64,000 bases of DNA from Thunnus maccoyii. Its lineage: Eukaryota > Chordata > Actinopteri > Scombriformes > Scombridae. Below, piece by piece: positions 10,964 through 22,100 of this stretch. The translations under genes were made by a program, and so were the position numbers. Location of the stretch: positions 24,017,067 to 24,081,066 of the forward strand of contig NC_056545.1 in the NCBI RefSeq assembly GCF_910596095.1, written 5' to 3'. Position 1 is the first letter of the stretch. Each line of letters opens with the position of its first letter. Under the pieces are notes generated by a model. That model was not told the DNA's origin, did no database searches, and saw nothing but the letters and a program-made list of their open reading frames with translations.

Positions 10964-13776
10964 CTAGTCGGAGTCACTGTCATCAGCCCACAACGGGAAT
11001 CCAAAAGGACACTCCCAGTATCTCCTGCTTGTAGCTGAGGAGCTGCTGCCAGACGTTGTGCTGCTGGTTGCAGAGGAGCTGTGGCCTGAAGTTGAGGGAA
11101 CTGGGTTGTCCATCCTTTCCTCACAGTTCCTCTTCGGGGGCTTGGCAGTCACCTCCTCCCAGTGGCTGTCTTCCCTGCTCCTCTTCGTGGACGAGCTGAG
11201 GCTGGGGGTTGAAGGAGCAGACTCTTCGGGCTGTTGGGATGCTGAGGCTCCAGGGAGCTCGTGGTGCTGAACAGGTACCGGTGGATGCCTGGCAGTCAGC
11301 TGCTGAGGAACAACAAAAGGAGCAGCAACAGGAACAGGAGCACCAGCAGGAACAGGAGGATAAGCTTCTCTCCAACGCTGCCAAAAGTTGTCTGGTGGGA
11401 GCTGCTGGACAAGAGGAGAACGAGGTCTGATGTCATCGTCTTCTAATTCCTCTTCATCTTCGGACAGACTCTCATATCCGGAATCCTCGCTTGACCAGTC
11501 AAACCAGTCGTCACTGTCATCGGTGTCTTCATCCTCCTCTTCATCACTCTCGCTCTGCTGGTCGTCTTCCTCCACCTCATCCTCTTCATCAGAAGAGAAC
11601 GGAGGAACGTCCTCACCTCCACCTGCACCTACAATACCTACCACAACCTCATCCTCCTCCTCCTCGTCAGAAGAGATGTAGATGGGGAGATTGTTGTCAT
11701 CATCGTGGTCCAGGATCCTGATGACTTCAGGGATGCCGGGTCCTGCAGGACGCTCAACGAGGTAGCCGACACGCTGAAAGGAGCCACCTGATGGGAAAAG
11801 AGACACATCACATGAGAACTTGATTTCAAATCTGAAGTATTTCTCATAACATCAAATAATTGTGACTAAATAAGCAACAATCAATGTTTAAGTTAGACAA
11901 CATACAACTATGACTGCAATACACGTGTCAGAGCTAGCCAATGGCAAAGCCAACAACACACAAGATGAGGGCATGAGAGTCATTTTTTATGCTGTATTCA
12001 TGTGGGACTTAATGATAACCATTGTTTAGTCCACTCAGTCACTTGGAAAAACTACCTTAAAAGGCAACTTGAATTTTATCTAATAGATGTCTATTGATCA
12101 ATAACCCATTTGTACCACTTGTGTAATTCTCATTTTATTAAGAGCTGATTACTAATCATTCGATTGTTGTGACATATTTGGCTGCCAAGTAAATGAAGGT
12201 TTACGCCATTCTGACTTGTGAGCTCTGTGATGAGGGACTGCTCATTACACTGCGTTTTGGTCTGGTCTGAAGACTACAACAATGGCTAAGCCTGAGTTTA
12301 GTAACACATACTATTGGAGTATGTAATGATGCGGAAAAAAAATGAGAGCAAATATTAAAAAATACTATTCCCAAGGCCGCAGTGATGGTTTATAATTGTA
12401 ATAGACCTAATAATAATAATAATAATAATAATACACTGTAGGGCTCTCAGTTAAAAGGCGCACATAAACAATGCTCTGTAATTGCTAAATGAAGAGAGGT
12501 GGAGCTCCCTATGCGCCCTGCGCTTTTACGCGGGCTCTCTCCGCTTTTTTTTGGATCTGGATTCAGATTAAAGCCCACAGAGCTACGTTCCTAATCCGTT
12601 TTTGGACGAAAATTCAACTCAACGGAAAATGGAATAACAGGATAAATGAGAAAACGGAGAGGGGGCTAGGGAAGCGATCTAGGTGAAGAAGGCAACATGG
12701 ATCACGAGAAAAAATGTGATTTATCTCTTAGTGGCCCATTAACTGACTCTTGTGTAGGCCTACGTGCATTGGAAGGAGTTTCTTTTGCACCAACAGAGCA
12801 TTGTAAAGACTTCAGTGACACAAAACTTTCCATAGTTGGCAATAAGCTTCGTGAATTATTTAATGTGAAGTCAGCTGTGCATCATTATGCACGCTGAACC
12901 ATGAGCATATTGGTTAAACCATGCGCAACCAGCAACAGAGTTTCTCCAAAATAACTACAGAAACTTCTGTGCTTCTGTGCACAACAAACTAGTCGTTTTT
13001 AACTATTTATTTTCCCAGTTTATGTGATGCAAATCTTTAGGGCATGTACGAGACGGTAGCATCCTGGACGCAGGACGCGCACATGCAGAACCTTAAAGCT
13101 GCATGTTTCTTTCCTCTCCCTCGAAAAATAAAACAAACGAACAAACAGATCGCGTTTCAATGTTATGAAAATACCAAAAATGATGCAATTACAGTACGGC
13201 AACAGCTTCGGATACATTTTTAGACAATTAAGCTTCAACAATCAAAAAAGCAGCTTGGATTTAGCTACACGTTAGAAGAACCGGACCCAGGTCTGTTTAC
13301 ACCTGTACGTCCTGACGTTCTGACGTCTGGAGCTCAGAGTTCCAGCGTCTCCATGGTGCGAGACAAGAACATAATTTTGGCATTTTCCGAAATTTGGCCC
13401 AGTCGCCATCTTTTTTCCATAATTTCAATGCAAGTTTTGGACAATTTGATGTATTGAAACCAAAATAACAGTGTTTCAAATCACCACACTAATTGTTTAC
13501 ACATTCCACACCTGTCCCGGGATATTTCATTCGTTCTATCCAATAAATAATCATTTTACACGGAGAAATCGTAGAATAACTGTCTGTTTTCACCAAATCT
13601 GTGTTTTTTTCAATAGGCCCAATTACATGCTATGAACTGTCCACCTTTAAACTCTAAAAGTGACATTATTTTTTACTCTAAGATTGGTTTCAAAACTTTC
13701 TTGGAGATAAATAATGAATAAATCATAAGTAAAATATAAATTTTAAATTGGTCTTACCTGCCGGGTCACGGTCCAT
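10964..13776 (-). CDS. Uncharacterised acidic Ser/Pro-rich protein, two coding exons
   Basis: Exon 1 is 13776-13758, ends in a GTAAGA donor and encodes MDRDPA plus one base. Exon 2 is 11787-10964, starts after TTTTCCCATCAG, and reads GGSFQRVGYLVERP onward to a TAG stop. The join keeps frame and gives 280 residues. An ATG inside the intron at 11806 extends the second exon's frame but is not needed. Residues ~35-135 are dominated by Asp/Glu/Ser tracts (DEEEEDE, DEVEEDD, ESDEEEDED). A short aromatic segment (DNFWQRWREAYPPV) and a Pro/Val/Ala linker follow. Two basic clusters (TKRSRED, KPPKRN) look like nuclear-localisation signals. A Ser/Thr run and the tail WECPFGFPLWADDSDSD close the protein. 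I infer a nuclear protein that binds basic partners through its acidic part, perhaps a transcriptional or chromatin regulator. I do not recognise the family; no catalytic motif, signal peptide or membrane segment is visible. Confidence 0.65.
11788..13757 (-). other. Intron of the acidic gene
   Basis: Bounded by GTAAGA and CCCATCAG on the minus strand. It contains a (TAA)n tract near 12408-12433 and no recognised gene. A GC-richer stretch around 12480-12690 has a short plus-strand open frame without family resemblance. Confidence 0.6.
12408..12433. repeat. (TAA)n microsatellite
   Basis: About eight uninterrupted TAA triplets in the intron of the acidic gene. Confidence 0.9.
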
Positions 13777-14036
13777 CTCATGGGCGACTCCAGTCAGCAG
13801 GTGGTCACCAGCGAAGAGGGGTCCTCCGAGGGCCATTTCCAACTTGTTCAGTTGTCCAAGTATCCAAGTAGTCCTTCAGAGATCCAAGTAGTTTTGTTTT
13901 CCAACAAGATCCGCTTTAGAAATTCTTTCCAGCGCTTCAATTCTCCAAGAGTTCACTTTCCAGTGTCCAAGCTTTGCAACAGGTCAACTCGGGTCCAAGT
14001 TCAGATGCAAAGTGAGGAATCAATGTTCTGCACGCA
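13777..14036 (-). other. Probable 5' leader of the acidic gene, with repeated CTTGGA motif
   Basis: This is the stretch between the bZIP-site cluster and the proposed start codon on the minus strand. It has six exact copies of TCCAAG on the plus strand (CTTGGA in the transcript), starting at 13855, 13863, 13883, 13944, 13966 and 13994. About 0.04 copies would be expected by chance in 145 bases. Another ATG sits five bases before the proposed one, in a different frame (ATGAGATGG), and would read out of frame after splicing. The transcription start itself cannot be placed from sequence. Confidence 0.5.
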
Positions 14037-14085
14037 TGACGTAACCTCGGTTTGCTCATCAATGACTCATCACGCGTGTGCGTCA
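14037..14085 (-). promoter_or_regulatory. Cluster of three bZIP-type sites (CRE/AP-1) upstream of the acidic gene
   Basis: Within 49 bases there are TGACGTAA (14037-14044, CRE-like), TGACTCA (14063-14069, a perfect AP-1 site) and TGCGTCA (14079-14085, CRE/AP-1 half-site variant), with the palindrome CACGCGTG (14071-14078) between the last two. An AT-rich 'gaatatat' element lies just upstream on the minus strand. The arrangement resembles promoters responsive to CREB/ATF or Fos/Jun. Function is inferred. Confidence 0.5.
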
Positions 14086-14539
14086 CATTTTCGAATATAT
14101 GTTGTATGTTGTGGTTTATAATTATTTTTGCAACATTATATTACATGTAACTATAATACAACATGATTCAGCAATACTGTACTTATGATCATGTCAATAC
14201 ACATTTGAAAACAATATCGAGAGAGAGAGTAGAGAGAGAGATTTTAAGCAGACCAACAGATGATGTAAATTGCCTGACATTTGCGTCCACATATGAATGT
14301 GCTGCTGTAATCTTCCGTTCATTGTATTATAGAAATGTCTCCTTCAGCACCAGATGCGTGTAATGATGAAACACACAGCCTGGATGCAGAACATTTTGAG
14401 CCAGACCACATCGTCACAGTTTTATTACATTAAGTTCTATGTACAATAATAGGCAGAAACTTTTTCATCCCGAAAACATATAGTCGAAGGTAAGAAAAAA
14501 AAAACCTGCATTGTTAAAAATACATGACAATCATGAAAC
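14086..14539. other. Spacer upstream of the acidic gene
   Basis: No gene recognised. It includes a short GA-rich patch (14219-14241). Confidence 0.5.
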
Positions 14540-14703
14540 TAACTGCCATTCACCAGCAATAGTGACAACTGCCAAACTGGATTTTGTCCCTCATCGATCA
14601 TTGAATGCACGTTAGGAAACGATTTCTTACGGAGGACAGCAGAGCATATGTGCACCTGTTGTTTTAAGACAGACTTGAAAAGGGTGAACCTATCCTTTAA
14701 TTC
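14540..14703 (-). repeat. Interspersed repeat fragment, minus orientation
   Basis: Read on the minus strand it begins AAAGGATAGGTTCACCCTTT and continues with a line of the type 'caagtctgtcttaaaacaac', a common percomorph repeat. A plus-orientation relative lies at 32100-32300. Its left border abuts the hAT-like element at 14704. Confidence 0.6.
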
Positions 14704-15329
14704 CAGTGGCGGAAAGTAACTAAGTACATTTACTAAAGTACACATTTGAGGTACTGCTACTTTGTACTTCTACATTGCAGAGGGAAATGTTGTAATTTTT
14801 TTACTCCATCACATTTATTTGTCACTTACAGTTAATTTTCAAATTAAGATTTTACATAAAATAATATATTTTAATATTCTATTGTTTACATTGTCTGCTC
14901 GTTTCTTCTCTTAAATGTGTGAGGCACTTGTGAAAGGTGAAAGGTGCTATATAAATAAAATGTATTATTAGTATTATTATTTAAAAAACATATGCTACAC
15001 TTATATAGGCCTACTATGATGCATTACTATTACTATTAATCTACCCAAAGTATCTAAAATTGGCTTCACACTGATAAACTACATCATTAAAATGTTCTTA
15101 CATGTACCTTTTAGTGATAAAAACAAACAATATGATATACTGTAATAATATAACATTCTAAAATAAGCCAGTCTGCATGATGAATACTTTTACTTTCTAT
15201 ACTTTAAGTACAAATTGTTGATAATACTTCTGTACTTTTATTCAAGTACCATTTGGAATTCAGTATTTTTACACTACAATATTTCTACTTTTACTTAAAT
15301 AAAGGATATGAATACTTTTTCCACCACTG
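14704..15329 (+). mobile_element. Non-autonomous hAT-like element with perfect 8 bp target duplication
   Basis: The 626 bp segment begins CAGTGGCGGAAAGTAACTAA and ends with the imperfect inverse complement GAATACTTTTTCCACCACTG. It is flanked on both sides by the same eight bases, TTTAATTC (14696-14703 and 15330-15337). Eight-base target duplications and CAGTGG-type termini are the hallmarks of hAT transposons. There is no transposase frame inside; the interior repeats the 'aagtac' theme typical of this teleost family. The intact duplication shows where it inserted and that it has not been excised. Confidence 0.85.
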
Positions 15330-15419
15330 TTTAATTCTATATCACTGCATCTTATCTAATTAGTCCACCATTTGTTTTTTTGTGAAATCCATAAGTAACT
15401 AGTCACTATAGCTGTCAGA

Positions 15420-15570
15420 TAAATGCAGTGGAGTAAAAAGATCATTATTTCAATGTGAAATATAACAGAAGTGTATGAAGTAGCATAAAATGGCAATACT
15501 CAGATAAAGTATGAGTACCTCAAAAATGTATTTAAGCATAACACTTGAGTGTAAAGTACATGTAATAAAC
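15420..15570 (-). mobile_element. Decayed relative of the neighbouring hAT-like element, opposite orientation
   Basis: Text such as 'aagtagcataaaatggcaat' near 15479-15498 and 'gagtacctcaaaaatgta' near 15514-15531 is the inverse complement of lines found in the same element family. Ends and target duplication are not recognisable. Confidence 0.55.
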
Positions 15571-15944
15571 ACTGAAACTAAAGGTCTAAAGAGTGTGTTT
15601 TTGATTTGATGAATCATTCTGACAGATGAGGTGTTGAAATGTCATTGTTCTACAATCACAGACACTATGAGGCTCATTACCTGTAGCAGCTCACTTATTG
15701 TGACTAAGAGTCCTCTGAACTACCTCTAACTTCTCACAGAGGGGTTGATTTTAGCATTAACATGCTCTGTGAATTATTCTTAGACCAAAAACCCAGGGAT
15801 CTTAAAGTTAAACTGACACAACCCTTATTTTTCTTAAGTTTATCTTAACTCAGCCAATTAGGAGCCACTTTTAGCTTCAGGATGTTTGTCAAATACAGCC
15901 CCAGCACTGGTACTGTGTGAATGAAAAATTTCTAAGAAATGGTC

Positions 15945-16725
15945 TTAAAGGACCAGTGTGTAGGATTTAGTGGTATCTAGCAGTGAGGTTACAGATTGTA
16001 ATCAAGTGAATAGCCCTCCCCTCACCCTCACACCTCCCCTTCCAAGCTTCTAGGAGAACCTACAGTGTCCCCGAAACTTAAAGTATGTATAAAAGGCCCT
16101 CTCTAGAGCCAGTGTTTGGTTTGCCCATTCTGTTGAAACATAGCGGTGCAACATGGCGAGCTCTGTGGAGGAGAACCCACTTGCCAATTTTTTTTTCCCA
16201 GGATGGCAAAGTCATGACCTGCCCTACTCTGCCTCTGATTGGCTAGTACTCATTGCCTTTGTTGGGTTGGTTGGTTAGGTTTAGGCATGAGGAGTGAGAC
16301 TGGTCAGGGTTAAGGTAAGAATATCAGGGTCAGGGCCAATAAAAGCCCCTTTGAATTGAATTGCAAAAAATGCTATGCTATGACAGGCAACCACACACCG
16401 CTGTCCAAAACAGTCATTAGCAAATGTAATTGTAATCATAACTAAACTTTACAAATTTCCATTAATATTATTACTTCTGATCTTACTGCAGTTCTGCATG
16501 TGGTTTGTTCAAGTGGTGTTGCTGCACTTAGCTATCCAAGATGGCAGACACACTCGTGCATGTGCTACTCAGATCAGGCAGCAACAGGGCTCATTCTGAG
16601 GTAACGAAAACACGATTCTTATTTTCAGGTCATTATACACTAATTAAAACATACTTATGAATATTATATTCAATTTCTGCCAAGTTCCGCTAGATGCCAC
16701 TAAATCTTACACATTACACTTTTAA
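15945..16725. mobile_element. TTAA-flanked non-autonomous element (piggyBac-like MITE)
   Basis: It begins TTAAAGGACCAGTGTGTAGG, and the inverse complement of its right end begins TTAAAAGTGTAATGTGTAAG. Both arms continue with ATTTAGTGG and ATCTAGC, so the termini are inverted repeats. TTAA lies at both edges (15945-15948, 16722-16725). TTAA targets with terminal inverted repeats are characteristic of piggyBac elements. No transposase is encoded. A 102 bp deletion-type relative lies at 47107-47208. Confidence 0.7.
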
Positions 16726-19065
16726 GAATGGTCCTAAACTTTGACTTCAGAGTTAAAAAAATTCTTTTTAAAGGTAGGATATGGGAGTTTTACATAAAGC
16801 AGCTCAAAGAAACTTTTGGTAAGTTGCTCAGTGGTTGTTAGACCACAGTTAAGTACCCACTTATGTCCAGCAGGTGGGAGAAAAGTGTCAGAATGATTGA
16901 TGTTTAGTTACACCTCAAGTACATATTATAACTGCAAAGCTTGTATCAAAGTTCAATTGAAAATATTTGACAATGGCCCACAGTTATAATTATCAACACC
17001 TAAATAATAAATAACATTTTTAATTAGAACAATCAGAATTCTTTTCTGATCTAATCAGATTTTCTATTTGATTACTATCTTATTGTGGTTTAATATTTCC
17101 TACTGTGTTGTTTCTTTTGGATGTAAGGTGTGTTGACTCTCTTGTTGATGATAGCACACCTTACATAAACTTAGTATACTTTATACTTTGACTTTGTCTT
17201 GATAAGATGGTCATAAAAATGTAAAGCGTGAGATAATACAAATCATTGTTCTTCTTTCCTCTTTTTTATTTGATTTATTGTTCTCTGGCTCTGCTTACTG
17301 ACTGTTCATTTCTGGACCAGTGCATCCAAGCTGCTCAAATTAGTTCACTTATTTAGAGTAACAATAAACAGTCTCCCTCTTCCCTTTGACTTAATGCTTC
17401 AGTTGTTCCTTACTTGAGAAATTTGTGTCAGTTACCCCCATTGACCTGGTCAGTTTTATGAAGCACAGCGCACTGCTATTTCTAGTTGAACAAACAGTCT
17501 TGCCAGCCTCAGTAATTCTCACGCCTTCTCCTCCTCCCTAAATAGGTTATTTTATGGCTCCCTCTTGGATTGAGGACATTAACATTACGATCAACATCCA
17601 CAGTGATCTTCCTGTGTGTGCTCTCTTTTAACCCATACTTAATCATGCATTTAGGGCAACCGTAGAAAGCAGGTTGCTATAGTATCATTTGAGATTGAAG
17701 AATGTGCTCACATCTCAAAGTGTGTGGCTATTATGTATGTGACTTCAGTGCCAGATGCTCAAACCTGGAATGCCTGGAGGTGAGTTTTGGAGGATGATGA
17801 CACTCTCCCACACCAATACAAACTTCAGTACAGCTGTGTGAAAGAACATCCAAGTTACTTGTTATTGTTTAATCTCTTTAGCCTGCGAGATTATTCAAGC
17901 TTTCATTAATTGTTAACTGGTTTTCATTTACGGGCAAGTGGGGTGATTTGAGCTGCTGGGAAAAGTGAGCCACACCTTATTTAAAGGAGTTGTCTTTTCA
18001 TGTATCCATACCTTTTGGAAGAGCCCCTCATTTTACTGTGATGGAGGAGGAAACATGAGACAAGAGGTAATACTAATTTAGCTGTTGTTTTTTTGCTCAA
18101 CACTGAATTAGTAATGATGATGAATTAGAGAGGCTGAACAGTAACAGTTAAGATATTAAAACAATATGTCACTTTTACTTCAGGACAACGGCTAAACATA
18201 CATAGTCCCAATGAAAAATGAAACTCACAGCAAAGTCTTTTAGTTGGGACTTTGGTGCTGGAAGAATACATTGTTGTTGAGTCTGTAAAATGCACTAGCA
18301 TCATAAATAAAATTCCCTTCACCCACACTATATTGGGAACTTGGCAGAAGTTTCACTAGCAGGTACTGTATCTCAAAACCTCAGCAGATAAAATTTAAAG
18401 TGTCCGCATAGCTGAACTGGCTCTTAAACTCCTTTCAGTTGCAAGTTTCTTGGAGAAACTACATTTCCAGGCAACATAGCTGTTCAAACCAGCAAACTGA
18501 GTACTCAAACTCAAATAAAACTCATAATGATCACTTTTTTAGTGTTTGAGTGTTTTTGTGATCAGGAAGGTCATAATAGAATAGATAAATAAGTAGAAAG
18601 CCATAGGCTAGGCTGACTGGTTTAAAATTCTGATGATCTGCAGACAAGTGATGAGAATATATATAGAGATGAATTAATTAATATATTTTTGACTGTCATT
18701 GAGTTAAAGTGTCACTAAAATTGGTGGTTGTGTGATTGCATTCAAAGTTAATGTTGCTTTGGTTCAACCTATCTTCTCCGCATGCTGAAGCAAAACGGAG
18801 CAACTTGTGCTGAGATAACAACTTTTTTGGCAAGTCATACATTTCCAAAACCTTTATAGATATAATCCACTAACTTCAAGTGATGCACCTCAGCCTGAAA
18901 GACAGAATTTGTACGTACATGTCTTAAATTGAAGCATTTCTGTCATCACCTTTGTTAAAAATAAGTAAACGATGAATGAATGCACCAGAGGGTGTGGGAA
19001 GTCATGTGTCTGTCTCCACATGTCTATGAGGAAAGAGAGCAAGGGAGGGGAGAGAGAGAGACAGG

Positions 19066-19105
<40 letters not shown>

Positions 19106-22100
19106 AATAAGTTTACATATAAGCAGGATCAAGGAAGCAGAGGAGTACATTTATGATCTGGGGAAAAAGGTTGGGATCAGACGCATGTGTAAGACAAACC
19201 ATGTGAGGTGAGTCACCACGCTTTGAACATCTTTATTCAAGGTTTTTATGTGGAGAAATAAGAGGGTTAACCAAGCACATATTGCATTATATCTTGAAAT
19301 TCTCAGTCGCAAAGATGACGATGATAAAGGTTCATGTGAGAACTGATATTTGGTGTTCATGTTAAGACTCAGACATGTATATAAATGTATGAATGTGTTG
19401 CTTAGTGATTCATTTATGTCACCTTTTCTCTGGTTACACATTCACAGGGTGTTAGTTAGCATTTAGGTGAGTGGTTTAGTCTTGATTAAGCAGCATCACA
19501 AGACAATTTATAAGATAAAACACATATGCATTGCAAGGAAAGCTATATGCACATCTGGCAGCTTTATGAGCATAACTAGATATTTGAGTTTGAGTTAGCT
19601 TGTGGGGTCAGGATGTTAATGTTGGACACGGATAAGGAGTGTTAGATGGCCAGTTTGTCTTTCAGTTTAAACCTCTTTAATCCGGTGTGTGGAGCAGCTG
19701 TGGGACAGCAAGTCAGGACTTTAGACTCTTGTAATTTTTCATGGGGCCATTCTTTTGTTTGTTTGTTTTTTTATAGCTTACCTAATTTTAAAATGTATTT
19801 TCACTTATGCCAAATATTCATGAAGCAGTGATGGAATATGTATTCAAGTGTACAGTTATAGCCTGTGTCTATTGTTCTTATAACTGTATAACAACAGATT
19901 TTTAGCTCTACATTGTTTAATTTGTTTTAAATTATTCTTATAAATTGTGTTTTAATAATATTTAAATTGTACTGCTCTTTCTTCCAGACTTGCTACAGTA
20001 TTTTATGATTTGGATAAAGCAATGACGTTTTTATATTTTATGACGCCTGTTTAATGGAATCAACACAGCATGCATAAGACCATGGAGAAAACATGTCTTG
20101 TGTGTCTTCTTCAATTTATGGCAGAAAAGAAAAATCAAGAAGCTCAGTTCAAGAAGGCAAGGACACAAATGCACTATACACAAATCATACACATTAGCTT
20201 CTCCTTAGATGTGACTTTGGCGAATTGTCAAAGGATGTTGTGAAATTATTATTCTATATTGCTGTCCCACCTTGTGCTGTCCTGGGCCGGATGTTTTACC
20301 ACATTGTTATCTCCTACTGTTGACTCATCTGCCTCACCAGCTATACTTAATTTGTTCCATGATGCAGGGGATTTTTCATATTCAGGTTCCTGACCTCTGT
20401 GTGCAGATACTTCTATGATGTTGGCAGCTGCTGACCAGAAACATGATGTCATATAATTACATTATTGTGTGTAGAGCAGATGCATGACTGGTGGTGGTAT
20501 TTTATATCTCACAATTGTTTTATCGAGGAAGGCTGTCTACAAATCCACTTTTGAATTGGCTCATTAGACATTACGGAACTAATACACTAAGCTTCAGATA
20601 CGCTGTGCATTAAGCATATCTCAAAGAGTCAAAATGACTTAACGGTGGTGAAGTATATAGTCATGAACGTGCAGTATGTGTCCAAAGTTTACACTTAGCC
20701 CTCAGTGCAGTAGCTGTGTTGCTATACAGCAGATACAAGTACAGAATACAGTTTAGAACAGCCTTTCACATCACATGGATCCATTGAAAGAATCATATGA
20801 CAGGCTTCTTTTATCAGTAATTTTATTTAATGCCAGTCCTTTAAATAATTCTGAATATCACTCAAATCATTTTGAAATGTTTGAGAATATGCATTTTCTG
20901 GCCAATTCTGCTCATGTGAAGGTAATTAGGTCTGATTTTTTTTTTTTGCCAATCCTCCTAGACTCTCTCGAAAGCAAGCAAATTAATTATGCAATGAAAT
21001 GTAAAATGATCTCAGGTTCTCATCATGGTACTATAGTGTTGTATTTCACCTGTTACTTTACTCTTGGCACATCAACAACAAAATGAAAGTGTAGACAAAT
21101 ATGGATCCTTTTCTTTTCTTCTCCTTTGTCTTTTGTGTTCAATCCTCTCTGACTCTCAGTGGCTTATTGCCAACAAAGCCTTGTTCTTCTGGCACCAAAT
21201 GAGAGCTGCAGGCTGACCAGGGATACAGCTTGATCTAAACTCCGCCAGTGCTGAACAAACAAAGTCACCATGGAAACAAGAAGTGTTTATCCCCGAGGGA
21301 AATCCATTGACATTATTTTAAAAAAACCATTATGACCTTGGATTATCTGAATTGCCAGGTACAGGTGAAACAGTGGCTATAGTTTAATAGGTAACATATA
21401 TAATATATAGCTTGAGGAAACATAAGATACATTATGTTCTTCATTTGAGATGATTAACAATTAAACTTATGCACAGTGACTTAATACTTATAAAATGTAT
21501 TATTATAACTGAATTACCAAATTCCTTTTTGCATTGTGTAAACCAACATATCAGGGACATGCAGAACAAAGGATGTTAGCACTTTGTTGTGGTACTTTCC
21601 TTGAATATGTGCTGATATATAAAATAATTATGTCCAGATAATAAAAGTGAGAAAGTGGATTAGGTATTTTTCACTAAATGGTCCATTTTTGCAGACCTGA
21701 ACTGTGACCTTTGACCAGACTTCTGTGGTGTTGCAAGTCACATAAACCTCCTAAGACTTACACCAAATCTTTTTGGTATTTTTGTGTGTATTGAACTCTG
21801 AAAGTGCTGAATTATGAACTAACCTTTACTGTTGCATTCACATCCGTTAGTCAACTTAGCTTAGGAAATTAGTTTTGAAGAATGAACCAACCCTTTAATT
21901 TCCTCCACTCTAACCTAATCATTATGACTCTATATCCGCTTTTCTTATCATTGTCATTGTAAACTTCCTTTTATCATATTTGTCATCACAACAGGGATGA
22001 TACAGTATTGGAAAAAGCCTGAATGGGGTCACGATCATCACAACGTAAAAGATAAGGCAGTTCCTAGAACAACCTGGAAAACTGCACTTCCCTCTGTTTT

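Noticed and set aside
11058-11721. Several plus-strand open frames of 61-97 codons opposite the acidic exon, serine- or proline-rich
   Set aside because: They are the complement of the GAG/GAT/GAA-rich acidic coding tracts. The minus-strand model has a proper start, splice sites and stop.
11787-11806. ATG at 11806 as start of the acidic protein (MSLFPS...)
   Set aside because: It lies in the intron, upstream of a good CCCATCAG acceptor. An exon with its own ATG in the correct frame and phase exists at 13776-13758.
13780-14121. 113-codon plus-strand open frame
   Set aside because: It runs antisense over the 5' leader and promoter of the minus-strand gene and matches no known family. Its serine-rich text follows from the repeated TCCAAG motif.
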